This document shows, one piece after another, positions 6,995-14,650 of a stretch of DNA of 20,969 nucleotides. Position numbers and translations under genes: made by a program. The stretch is from Flavobacteriales bacterium UBA7690 (GTDB taxonomy: Bacteria > Bacteroidota > Bacteroidia > Flavobacteriales_F > PHOS-HE28): NCBI GenBank assembly GCA_002482775.1, contig DLGQ01000073.1, forward strand, positions 1 to 20,969, read 5' to 3'. The notes beneath the pieces are model-generated. The model was not told the DNA's origin, searched no databases, and was given only the letters and a program-made list of their open reading frames with translations. Positions within the stretch are counted from its first letter, which is position 1; each line of letters begins with the position of its first letter.

Positions 6995-9900
6995 TTGCGC
7001 TTGACCACCCTGCTCCTCGGACTTGCCGTGTCCGCCAATTGCTTGGCAGACCTGCCCGATGACCTTGGGCGATCCTCGTTCTTGCACTTCATCCACGAAG
7101 CAGGTCCAAGCCGATCCAAAGCTTGGCTCAGCGACATGGATCTGGGCGTTGCCATCGACGCTGCTGGATTCTCCATTGGCGGGCCCATCGGGAACCAGAA
7201 ATGGTCCACCCGGTTCGATGTCATCGGTACACGACGCACACATTCTGCGATCGATGGTTGGCATCCACGTCCCGCACGCCAATTGATGGATACCGTTGAA
7301 TGGGTCTCGGCTGGCATGACCGCCCAGTACGTGATCGGATCCAAAGGTCTGCGCCAGAATTTCCTGCTCCAACGGCGACCAGCAGGTATGGGGCCGCTGC
7401 AGGTGGTGATGTCGGTGACCACCCCACTGTGTCCCGAAATGGAGGGCACTACGGGTTGTGCGTTCCGTTCCGCGGAAGGTGAACTGCTCCATGCCTACCG
7501 CGATCTATTGGTGTGGGATGCATGTGGCACCAAGCTTCCAGCGCATATGCGTTGGGACGAACCTACCGCGTCGCTGGCCCTCGTTGTTGATGACACCGAA
7601 GCCCAGTACCCCATCACGATAGATCCGGTGAGCACGGGACCCGACAGGGTGCTTACTCCCCCGAACGCTGGCAAATTCGGCTGGAGCGTTGCCAACGCCG
7701 GTGATCTTAACGGAGATGGGTACAGCGATGTGGTCGCTGGAGCCTACACTGCGGCATCCGGAGAAGCTGCCGAAGGGATGGTCTATGTGTACTACGGCAG
7801 TTCGGCAGGGATCCCAGCGGCACCATCGGTCACGCTCCAAGTGGACCAGGCTGGTGCTCAATTCGGGATTAGCGTGGACGGGGCAGGTGATGTCAACGGA
7901 GATGGATACAGCGACCTGATCGTTGGTGCGAACGGTTGGGAGAGTAGCGTAGCACGAGACCGCGAGGGCGCCGGGTTCATCTACCATGGTAGTGCAACAG
8001 GCATCCCCAACGCACCTTCACAAACGATCTTAGGGAACGTATCACTTCGGCGCCTCGGATCCACGGTAGCGGGTCTCGGCGACATCAACGGTGATGGTTT
8101 CAGTGATATCGCCATCGGATCCGCACTCGCGGCCAACGGGCAAACGAACGAAGGTCTCGTTTGGATCCATCTGGGTTCCGCCACGGGGATCGTTACCCTG
8201 CAACGCCATCTATTGGAACGCAGCCAGACCGCCGCTCAATTCGGACTCGGAGTAGCCCCCGCTGGGGATGTGAACGGCGATGGGTACAATGATGTGATCA
8301 TCGGCGCCCACAAATTCGAGTTCACACCGGGCTGCCCCGATGCGGGCTGCGATGACGGCCTGATCGCGATCTACCACGGTAGCGCGAACGCACTTGGTGC
8401 CGGTGCCAACCCCGCACCGGCCAGCCTGTTCAATACCATCGGATTCAGCGTGCGCACCGGATGGGCCGTTTCAACAGCCGGGGATGTGAACGCGGATGGA
8501 TACAGCGATGTCATCATCGGAGATTGGAGGGATAGTGTGGGCACCTCGTTCTACGAAGGCACCGCGTTCGTCTTCCATGGCTCCGCCGCGGGCATCGTCA
8601 CCGTTCCTGCCACCATCCTCCAGCCGAACCTGACCCAGTGCTACTTCGGGCAAAGTGTTTCCACGGCCGGCGATATCAACGGCGACGGATATGCCGATGT
8701 CATGGTCGGAGCCATCCAGTTCTCCAATGGCCACTTGAACGAAGGCGCAACATTCGTCTACCTCGGCGGAGTTACCGGAGTATCCTCGTCATCTTTCCTC
8801 CGCTACGAATCGAACACCATCAATGGCCAGATGGGCGAATCGGTGAGCACCGCTGGTGATGTGAACGGGGACGGGTACAGCGATATGGTCGTGGGCATCC
8901 CCAATGCCGAGCGCGTTCAGGTCTATCACGGCGGAACCTACAACGTGAGCACATCACCCGCTTTCACGCGCGCTTCTGGATCGACCAATGCGCTGCTCGG
9001 AGCAGCAACGGCCAATGCCGGGGATGTGAACGGGGATGGTTATTCCGACGCCATCTTCGGCGCACCCGGTGCCAGTAATGGGCAAGCCAACGAAGGCTTG
9101 GCATTCGTCCACTATGGCAGCCCCGGTGGTCTTTCCCCATTGCCATCGGTAACCCTGGAAACGAACGTAGCAGGTGCCGCCTTCGGCACGAGCGTTGCCA
9201 GCGCCGGGGACATCAACGGCGATGGATATTCCGATGTGCTCGTTGGTGCTCCCCTTTCCAGCGGAACTGGCGCGGTGTATCTCTTCTCCGGGTCACCAGC
9301 AGGACTATCCACCTCCCCTTCCACCGTGCTTACAGGTAGTTCGGGATCGCGGTTCGGTGCCTCGGTGTTCAAGGCTGGCGATGTGAACGCCGACGGCTAT
9401 TCCGATGTGGTGATCGGTGCTCCAGGGGAAGAGATGGCCTATGTGTTCCTCGGCAGGCCCGCTGGATTGGTGACCACACCAAAGGTCGCGCTCCCAGCAC
9501 CGTTCCCCGGTGGCGCTTTCGGCTCGGCGGTGAGCACGGCCGGCGATGTGAACGGCGATGGCTTCTCCGATATCGTCATCGGCGCACCGGAAGTATCCAA
9601 CGGACAATCGTTCGAAGGGGCTGTGTACGTGTATCATGGTACCCTGTTCGAGATCGACCCGACCCCGGCGTTCGCCTTTGAAAGCAATTTCGCGGACAGA
9701 CGCTTGGGTAGTAGTGTGGCTGGGGTCGGCGATGTGAATGCCAATGGGTACTACGAGATCGCGGTCGGAGCTCCAGGCACCTCCGCACCCGAGGTGAACG
9801 AAGGTGCCATCTATGTGTTCTACGCCACCTCAGCAGGAACCACGGCGACCGGCCATGCGGTTCTCGGATCCAACCTTTCCGGCGCGCGGTTGGGCACCAG

Positions 9901-11140
9901 CGTTGGCGAAGCGGGCGATGTGAACGGCGATGGATACGCGGATATCATCGGCGGTGCCCCCAACAGCACCAATGGAGAGAACAACGAAGGTCGCGCATGG
10001 GTCTTCCTCGGAAGCCCCGGGCCATTGGTCTCCTTCACCACACTGGAAATGAACATAGCCGACGAGCTCTTCGGCTCGGCCGTAGCTGGCGGTGGTGATG
10101 TGGACGGTGATGGGTATTCCGATGTGATGGTGGGCGCTCCCAATGCCTCACCTACGTTGACCAATGAAGGACGTGTGTTCCTCCATCGGGGGAATAACGG
10201 GCTTAGCGCCAACCGGCTCACACGACAGTACCAGACCGATCTCGTAAGCCCTCTGGCCACCAATAGTGCGGATATGACCGATGAGTTCTTCTTCGGAATA
10301 GGCCATCGTGCTCGCAGCCCTATCCAGCGCACCACCGCGAAACTGCGATGGGAAGTGGTCCATGAGGGACAAGCGTTCAGCGGCGCTCCGATCACGAATT
10401 CGGTGGGTTTCGTGGCAAACAGCGCAGCCTGGACAGACCTTGGCCTTACCGGCTTCCAGATCAAGGAACTCGTGGCAAAGGCACCGACTTTCTTCCGCCA
10501 CAAATGGCGCGTACGCGTGGAATATCCGATCCACAAAATGATCGATGGACAACGCTTCAGCCGCTGGTTCTATGGCTTCGCTTCAGCCGTGGGCGATATC
10601 GGCGTGCTGCCCGTTGAACTGATCGCTTTCGATGGCCAGGCGATCACCGAAGGGAACCTGTTGAGCTGGTCCACTGGGTCAGAGATGAACAGTTCCTTTT
10701 TCCAGGTGGAACGAAGTGCTGATGCTTCCTTGTTCAGCACCACCGGTGTAGTGGATGCTGCAGGTCAGAGCAGTACACGCCTGGATTACACCTTCCTGGA
10801 CGAGGATGCACCAGCGGGCTTGAGCTACTATCGCCTGCGCATCGTGGACGCCGATGGTTCCGAGGGAACTTCAACCACCATCGCCATCCTGCGCGAAACA
10901 CGTTCCATCATCATCTTCCCGGTCCCTGTTGATGATGCGATCCACTGGACCACTACCGACAACCTCGCGGTCCGCGTGATCATCAGTGATGCGTTGGGCC
11001 GAATGGTGGTCGACGCAAGCACTACCGCTAATGGCGTACAGGGTCGCTCCATCCAGCAGTTGGCATCGGGAACCTACACGCTTGCGTTGCTCAACGCGGA
11101 CGGCTCCATCGCAGCCCGCTCCCGCTTCTTGAAACGTTAA
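6995..11140 (+). CDS. Very large secreted FG-GAP beta-propeller protein with T9SS sorting domain
   Basis: A 1381-residue secreted protein. A signal peptide (RLTTLLLGLAVSANCLA) leads into about 200 residues of unassigned beta-rich sequence. Then come fourteen FG-GAP/integrin-alpha-like blades (Ca-binding cores at residues 237-1035). An unassigned domain follows (about 1075-1200). Next is a segment starting LPVELIAFDG...NLLSWSTGSEMNSSFFQVERS that is very common near the ends of Bacteroidota secreted proteins. Last is a type A T9SS C-terminal domain (about 1303-1381; FPVPVDDAIHW, DALGRMVV, LASGTYTLALL). It should cross the outer membrane by T9SS and be shed or attached to the surface. FG-GAP propellers often bind ligands or carbohydrate; the target is unknown. 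The start is a TTG at 6995: no ATG or GTG exists between the in-frame stop at 6959 and the signal peptide. Its stop overlaps the convergent pgm stop within TTAA. Confidence 0.9.
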   Translation: MRLTTLLLGLAVSANCLADLPDDLGRSSFLHFIHEAGPSRSKAWLSDMDLGVAIDAAGFSIGGPIGNQKWSTRFDVIGTRRTHSAIDGWHPRPARQLMDTVEWVSAGMTAQYVIGSKGLRQNFLLQRRPAGMGPLQVVMSVTTPLCPEMEGTTGCAFRSAEGELLHAYRDLLVWDACGTKLPAHMRWDEPTASLALVVDDTEAQYPITIDPVSTGPDRVLTPPNAGKFGWSVANAGDLNGDGYSDVVAGAYTAASGEAAEGMVYVYYGSSAGIPAAPSVTLQVDQAGAQFGISVDGAGDVNGDGYSDLIVGANGWESSVARDREGAGFIYHGSATGIPNAPSQTILGNVSLRRLGSTVAGLGDINGDGFSDIAIGSALAANGQTNEGLVWIHLGSATGIVTLQRHLLERSQTAAQFGLGVAPAGDVNGDGYNDVIIGAHKFEFTPGCPDAGCDDGLIAIYHGSANALGAGANPAPASLFNTIGFSVRTGWAVSTAGDVNADGYSDVIIGDWRDSVGTSFYEGTAFVFHGSAAGIVTVPATILQPNLTQCYFGQSVSTAGDINGDGYADVMVGAIQFSNGHLNEGATFVYLGGVTGVSSSSFLRYESNTINGQMGESVSTAGDVNGDGYSDMVVGIPNAERVQVYHGGTYNVSTSPAFTRASGSTNALLGAATANAGDVNGDGYSDAIFGAPGASNGQANEGLAFVHYGSPGGLSPLPSVTLETNVAGAAFGTSVASAGDINGDGYSDVLVGAPLSSGTGAVYLFSGSPAGLSTSPSTVLTGSSGSRFGASVFKAGDVNADGYSDVVIGAPGEEMAYVFLGRPAGLVTTPKVALPAPFPGGAFGSAVSTAGDVNGDGFSDIVIGAPEVSNGQSFEGAVYVYHGTLFEIDPTPAFAFESNFADRRLGSSVAGVGDVNANGYYEIAVGAPGTSAPEVNEGAIYVFYATSAGTTATGHAVLGSNLSGARLGTSVGEAGDVNGDGYADIIGGAPNSTNGENNEGRAWVFLGSPGPLVSFTTLEMNIADELFGSAVAGGGDVDGDGYSDVMVGAPNASPTLTNEGRVFLHRGNNGLSANRLTRQYQTDLVSPLATNSADMTDEFFFGIGHRARSPIQRTTAKLRWEVVHEGQAFSGAPITNSVGFVANSAAWTDLGLTGFQIKELVAKAPTFFRHKWRVRVEYPIHKMIDGQRFSRWFYGFASAVGDIGVLPVELIAFDGQAITEGNLLSWSTGSEMNSSFFQVERSADASLFSTTGVVDAAGQSSTRLDYTFLDEDAPAGLSYYRLRIVDADGSEGTSTTIAILRETRSIIIFPVPVDDAIHWTTTDNLAVRVIISDALGRMVVDASTTANGVQGRSIQQLASGTYTLALLNADGSIAARSRFLKR
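7703..10138 (+). repeat. Fourteen FG-GAP blade repeats
   Basis: Protein-level repeats with the calcium-binding core DxNxDGYSDxxxGA. The cores begin at bases 7703, 7889, 8081, 8267, 8483, 8672, 8858, 9023, 9209, 9380, 9545, 9731, 9917 and 10097, that is every 55-72 residues. Many blades also carry FG-S-(x)-AGDVNGDGYSD and a YGS- or HGS-containing strand. The DNA is diverged between copies, so this is an old expansion and not a recent tandem duplication. Copy 12 is degenerate (DVNANGYYE). Confidence 0.95.
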
Positions 11141-12543
11141 GCGCCGATCGCCGCGCGCGTCGCGGTCAGGATCTTGCGTGCGTTCTCAAGCGTATCGGAT
11201 TCAGCATAGCAACGCAAGACCGGTTCGGTACCGCTCGCGCGGATCATCATCCATTGGTCCTTCTCCATGTGGAATTTGAAGCCGTCGATGGTCTCCACGC
11301 TCTTCACCGCGTAATCGCCGAAGCTCTTGTAGGTGCCGTCCGTGCAGGCTTTCAGCACTTGTTGCTTCAACGCTTCGCTGATGTGCAGATCGTTGCGCTC
11401 GTACTTGAACGGACCAACGATGGCGTACACCTCGGCGATCAGATCATCGAGGCTCTTGCCGCTCTTCGCCATGAATTCCCAGATGGTAAGGCCCATCCAG
11501 ATACCGTCGCGCTCGGGTATATGCCCTTTGATGGCTATGCCGCCGCTCTCTTCACCACCCAACAACACGTCCTCGTTGATCATGATGCCGCAGATCCACT
11601 TGAAGCCGATCTTGGTCACCTGGTATTCGAGGCCGTAGTGTTCGCACAGCTTCTTCACCTTCGGCGTGGTGCTTACGGCCACCACCACTTTGCCGGTGAA
11701 CTTCTTGTACTTCACCAAGTAGTGGATCAGTAGCAGGATGATGTGGTGCGAGTCGATGAAATCACCTTTGCCGTTGTACAGTCCGATACGGTCCGCGTCA
11801 CCATCGGTAGCGAGGCCGCAATCGATGCCGCCCTTCTTGATTAGGTTGCTGAACTCCTGCAGGTTCTTGTCGATCGGCTCCGGCGCTTGGCCCATGAACG
11901 ACGGGTTGTACTCGCAATGCAGCATCGCCGCTTTCGGCAGGATGCGCTTGATCACGTTCTGACCCGCGCCCCACATGGCATCGTAGCCCCAACGCAGCCC
12001 GCTCTCGCGGATCGCCTTCATGTCGAAGTTCGCCTCCACATGGTCCACGTACATGGTCTCCAGGTCGATGTCCTTGATCAACCCATCGGCCTTCGCCTTC
12101 TTCAGATCGATGTTCGCGAGGTCCAGACCATGCGTGGCAGGAATGATGTCCTCCACTTCCTGCACATGCTCGGGGATCAGTGGTCCACCGTAGATGCCTT
12201 TCAACTTGTAGCCGTTATAGCTCGGCGGATTGTGGCTCGCGGTAAGGATCACTCCCATGGCGCTCTTCGTGTTGAAGGCACCCAAGCTCACCATAGGTGT
12301 GCTCACGAATCCCTTGGCCAAATGCACCGTGATGCCGTTGCTCACGAACACCTTCGTGGCCGTCTCGGCGAACAGCTCACCGGCAAAGCGGCAATCGTGC
12401 CCCACCACGACGCTGGGCGAATCCGGAAAATTCTTCTTCACCCATTGCGCCACGGCCACGCTTACACGCGCCACGTTGTCCACGGTGAAATCATCCGCGA
12501 TGATCGCACGCCAGCCGTCGGTACCGAATTTGATCTTGGTCAT
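11137..12543 (-). CDS. Phosphoglucomutase/phosphomannomutase family protein
   Basis: A 468-residue alpha-D-phosphohexomutase, which moves phosphate between C1 and C6 of a hexose phosphate and so feeds sugar-nucleotide and glycan synthesis. All four signature loops are present. The phosphoserine loop TASHNP has the catalytic Ser103. The metal loop DGDADR is at 247-252. The sugar-specificity loop GGEESGG is at 329-335. The phosphate-binding loop RASGTEP is at 435-441. The specificity loop GEESGG fits glucose-type enzymes, but glucose versus mannose cannot be settled by eye, so no symbol is given. The N-terminus MTKIKFGTDGWR is standard. The stop overlaps the FG-GAP gene stop. The 133-base gap to mltG has a weak TATTTTCG element (12618-12625, minus), which may be its own promoter. 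Confidence 0.94.
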   Translation of the reverse strand: MTKIKFGTDGWRAIIADDFTVDNVARVSVAVAQWVKKNFPDSPSVVVGHDCRFAGELFAETATKVFVSNGITVHLAKGFVSTPMVSLGAFNTKSAMGVILTASHNPPSYNGYKLKGIYGGPLIPEHVQEVEDIIPATHGLDLANIDLKKAKADGLIKDIDLETMYVDHVEANFDMKAIRESGLRWGYDAMWGAGQNVIKRILPKAAMLHCEYNPSFMGQAPEPIDKNLQEFSNLIKKGGIDCGLATDGDADRIGLYNGKGDFIDSHHIILLLIHYLVKYKKFTGKVVVAVSTTPKVKKLCEHYGLEYQVTKIGFKWICGIMINEDVLLGGEESGGIAIKGHIPERDGIWMGLTIWEFMAKSGKSLDDLIAEVYAIVGPFKYERNDLHISEALKQQVLKACTDGTYKSFGDYAVKSVETIDGFKFHMEKDQWMMIRASGTEPVLRCYAESDTLENARKILTATRAAIGA

Positions 12544-12617
12544 CTGTAGGTCGCCATCTACCCGGCGCAGGCATCTTTAGAACGCCGATCGCGGCGTAGG
12601 TCACTCAATTGAAGCCG

Positions 12618-12625
12618 CGAAAATA
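12618..12625 (-). promoter_or_regulatory. Possible -7 element for the phosphohexomutase gene
   Basis: Minus-strand TATTTTCG, one mismatch from TAnnTTTG, in the gap after mltG. It would give a leader of roughly 70 bases. The gap also has a weak hairpin formed by ATAGGG (12623-12628) and CCCTAT (12642-12647). Confidence 0.25.
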
Positions 12626-12676
12626 GGGGGCACTTCCTTTGCCCTATGAACCTGAACCTCAACGAATGGTCAACAA

Positions 12677-13714
12677 TTACCTGAGGATACCCCGCTCGTT
12701 CAGCGCCCGCTGATACTTCCGGGCGTTCACCAAGTGCTGATCGTAGCCCTTGGCGAAGTCCGAATAGCCGCTAAGGTCCGCGCGTGCACAGAAATAGAGG
12801 AAGTCGTGCTTCTCTGCGTTCAGCACGGCATCGATCATGCTCGTTTCCGGCATGTTGATCGGGCCCGGCGGCAGCCCGGTGTTCTGGTAGGTGTTGTAGG
12901 GCGAAACCACCTCCATGTCCTTATGTAGCACGCGGCTGATGCTGTCCAAGCCCAACGCGAATTTCAACGTGGGATCCGCCTGCAAGGGCATGCCGATCCG
13001 TAAACGATTGAGGTACACACCAGCGATCTTCGGCGCATCGGAGCGCTTCACTGTTTCAGCTTGGACAATGGATGCCAACGTGGCTACCTCCACGGCTGAA
13101 AGCTTGAGCGCCTTCGCTTTCGCCATGCGTTCGGCATTCCAGAAAGTGGCGTGCTCCTTCCCCATCCGCTCGATGAACTGCTCCGGTGTGGTGGTCCACC
13201 AGAACTCGTAGGTGTTCGGGATGAAGGAAGCGATGAAGGTCTCCGGATTGTATCCCACCTTGCGCTGTGCATCCCCATCCATCAGGACTTTCAAGAAATC
13301 CAATGAATCCGGCTCCAGCACACGACCGAGCTTCCCGGCTAGTTCCGGCAAACGTTTAATGGAGGAGAAGGTAACGCGCACGGGTTCCTGTTCCCCGGAA
13401 CGCAGCATGTTCACCAGTGCGTTCATGCTCGTGCCGTTAGAGATCCGATAGCGACCCGGCTTCACCTTGGCAGTATACTTTTTCTGTTCGCACAACCACC
13501 GGAACGCGGTCTCATCCTGAATGGCACCGATCTGTGCGAGGCTGTCCACCACTTGATCGAAGTCGGCGCCACGCGGTATGTACAAGACTTTGCTATCCTC
13601 CTCGAAGGAAGCTGCAGGACCGGTCACTTTGTTCCACGCCCAGTAGGCAACGAGACCAACGACAAGCAAAAGCACCAACGCAGTTCCACCCGCTATGCGA
13701 CCCTTCTTCGCCAT
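12677..13714 (-). CDS. mltG: Endolytic murein transglycosylase MltG
   Basis: A 345-residue YceG/MltG family protein that cuts nascent peptidoglycan strands within the chain and helps end glycan synthesis. A lysine/arginine start is followed by one membrane helix (about 8-26), which places the catalytic part in the periplasm. A LysM-like subdomain comes next (about 42-107; VLYIPRGADFDQVVDSL and KPGRYRI). The catalytic domain holds IPNTYEFWW (165-173) and ASIVQAETVKRSDAPKIAGV, with Glu220 as the expected catalytic acid. GMPLQADPT and SPYNTYQNTGLPPGPI are also family marks. The usual IIEKE is here IVQAE, but the glutamate is kept. The ATG lies 3 bases after the dapF stop, so the two genes are surely co-transcribed. 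The length is normal. Confidence 0.96.
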   Translation of the reverse strand: MAKKGRIAGGTALVLLLVVGLVAYWAWNKVTGPAASFEEDSKVLYIPRGADFDQVVDSLAQIGAIQDETAFRWLCEQKKYTAKVKPGRYRISNGTSMNALVNMLRSGEQEPVRVTFSSIKRLPELAGKLGRVLEPDSLDFLKVLMDGDAQRKVGYNPETFIASFIPNTYEFWWTTTPEQFIERMGKEHATFWNAERMAKAKALKLSAVEVATLASIVQAETVKRSDAPKIAGVYLNRLRIGMPLQADPTLKFALGLDSISRVLHKDMEVVSPYNTYQNTGLPPGPINMPETSMIDAVLNAEKHDFLYFCARADLSGYSDFAKGYDQHLVNARKYQRALNERGILR

Positions 13715-13717
13715 GCT

Positions 13718-14503
13718 TCAGATGGTAACAGTACCGGTGAAGACAAGCTGCACCGGCCCGATCAACCGGATGCGATCGAAACTTGCACGGTCTACCATGG
13801 TGGCTTCCACCTGCAAGGTTCCGCCGCGTGTAGTTACCGTCAATGGTACGGGTATATGGTGCCGAAGTAGGGCGCTCAACCCTGCCGCAACAACACCACT
13901 CCCGCAACTCAGCGTCTCCGCCTCCACACCACGCTCGAAAGTCCGCATGCGGATACCATCACCCATCAGTTGTACGAAGTTGACGTTCGTACCACCCGGT
14001 GCGCGGTGCGCGGCATGTCGGCGACGAGGCCCCTCCGCCATGATGTCCACGGCTTCCGTATCAGGTACCCACACCAACTCGTGCGGTGATCCGGTATGGA
14101 TGAAATCCACGTCCGCCCCATCGATGGCATGATCCACCGTTCCAACGTTCGGCAGGGTGATGGCCACCTCCTTCCCCATCCACTGGCCCAGGTGTTCACC
14201 ATCAATAGCGCTGAAATGAGCGTCATCTTCACGCCGGTTCAACACGCTCCAGAACGCGAAGGCACAGCGGCTTCCGTTCCCGCAGAAACTCTTGCTGGCA
14301 TCGGGGTTGAAGAACGCCATGTGGAAGTGCATACCCTCGCTTTGTGGCGCTTGGATCAGGATCAAGCCATCGCTGCCGATGCCGAAATGGCGGTCGCAAA
14401 GCCGTTGGATCAGTGCGGGATCAACAGGGAACGAACCATCCCGATCATCCACCAGGATGAAGTCATTCCCCGTTCCGTGCCACTTGGCGAAGCGCAGTTC
14501 CAT
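13718..14503 (-). CDS. dapF: Diaminopimelate epimerase
   Basis: A 261-residue enzyme that converts LL- to meso-diaminopimelate, used for lysine and for peptidoglycan crosslinks. It has the two-cysteine active site of the family: Cys74 in FCGNGSRC and Cys200 in SCGSGVV. The N-terminus MELRFAKWHGTGNDFILVDD and the motif RHFGIGSDGLILI are classic. I chose the ATG at 14501-14503 because it gives the family N-terminus; an upstream start would add 15 unrelated residues. The length is normal for Bacteroidota. It is followed 3 bases later by mltG, so precursor supply and glycan cutting share a transcript. A GATATTTG element ends 6 bases before the ATG. Confidence 0.97.
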   Translation of the reverse strand: MELRFAKWHGTGNDFILVDDRDGSFPVDPALIQRLCDRHFGIGSDGLILIQAPQSEGMHFHMAFFNPDASKSFCGNGSRCAFAFWSVLNRREDDAHFSAIDGEHLGQWMGKEVAITLPNVGTVDHAIDGADVDFIHTGSPHELVWVPDTEAVDIMAEGPRRRHAAHRAPGGTNVNFVQLMGDGIRMRTFERGVEAETLSCGSGVVAAGLSALLRHHIPVPLTVTTRGGTLQVEATMVDRASFDRIRLIGPVQLVFTGTVTI

Positions 14504-14509
14504 CGCCGT

Positions 14510-14517
14510 CAAATATC
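14510..14517 (-). promoter_or_regulatory. Candidate leaderless promoter -7 element (dapF-mltG)
   Basis: Minus-strand GATATTTG, one mismatch from TAnnTTTG, lies exactly 6 bases before the dapF ATG, the same distance as at 4262-4269 and 6892-6899. A TTG 25 bases further upstream is too far for a good -33 box. Confidence 0.4.
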
Positions 14518-14589
14518 GGGCTTGTACCCTGCACTTTCCGATCAACACATTTTAACGCGACAACCCGACACTTTCGGCCTGCCAGATCG

Positions 14590-14619
14590 TTCACACTTCG
14601 GCGCCGGGCATGAACTTTG
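14590..14619 (+). promoter_or_regulatory. Candidate promoter of the HtrA gene
   Basis: GAACTTTG (14612-14619), one mismatch from TAnnTTTG, is preceded by TTC (14590-14592) with exactly 19 bases between, matching the Bacteroidota -33/-7 layout. It lies 31 bases before the ATG at 14651. Confidence 0.4.
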
Positions 14620-14650
14620 ATCCTTGCGACACCACATCAACTTGAACACC

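Noticed and set aside
7703..10138. A possible DNA tandem repeat or CRISPR-like array
   Set aside because: The periodicity is at the protein level (FG-GAP blades); the DNA copies are diverged, spacing varies and there are no constant repeats.
10148..10552. A 134-codon minus-strand frame inside the FG-GAP gene
   Set aside because: It lies antisense to the well-supported T9SS cargo and has no domain signature.
12646..12684. A 12-residue frame after a TTCCTTTG box, ending in the mltG stop region
   Set aside because: The spacing resembles the leaderless promoters, but the frame is too short to support and is equally explained by chance.
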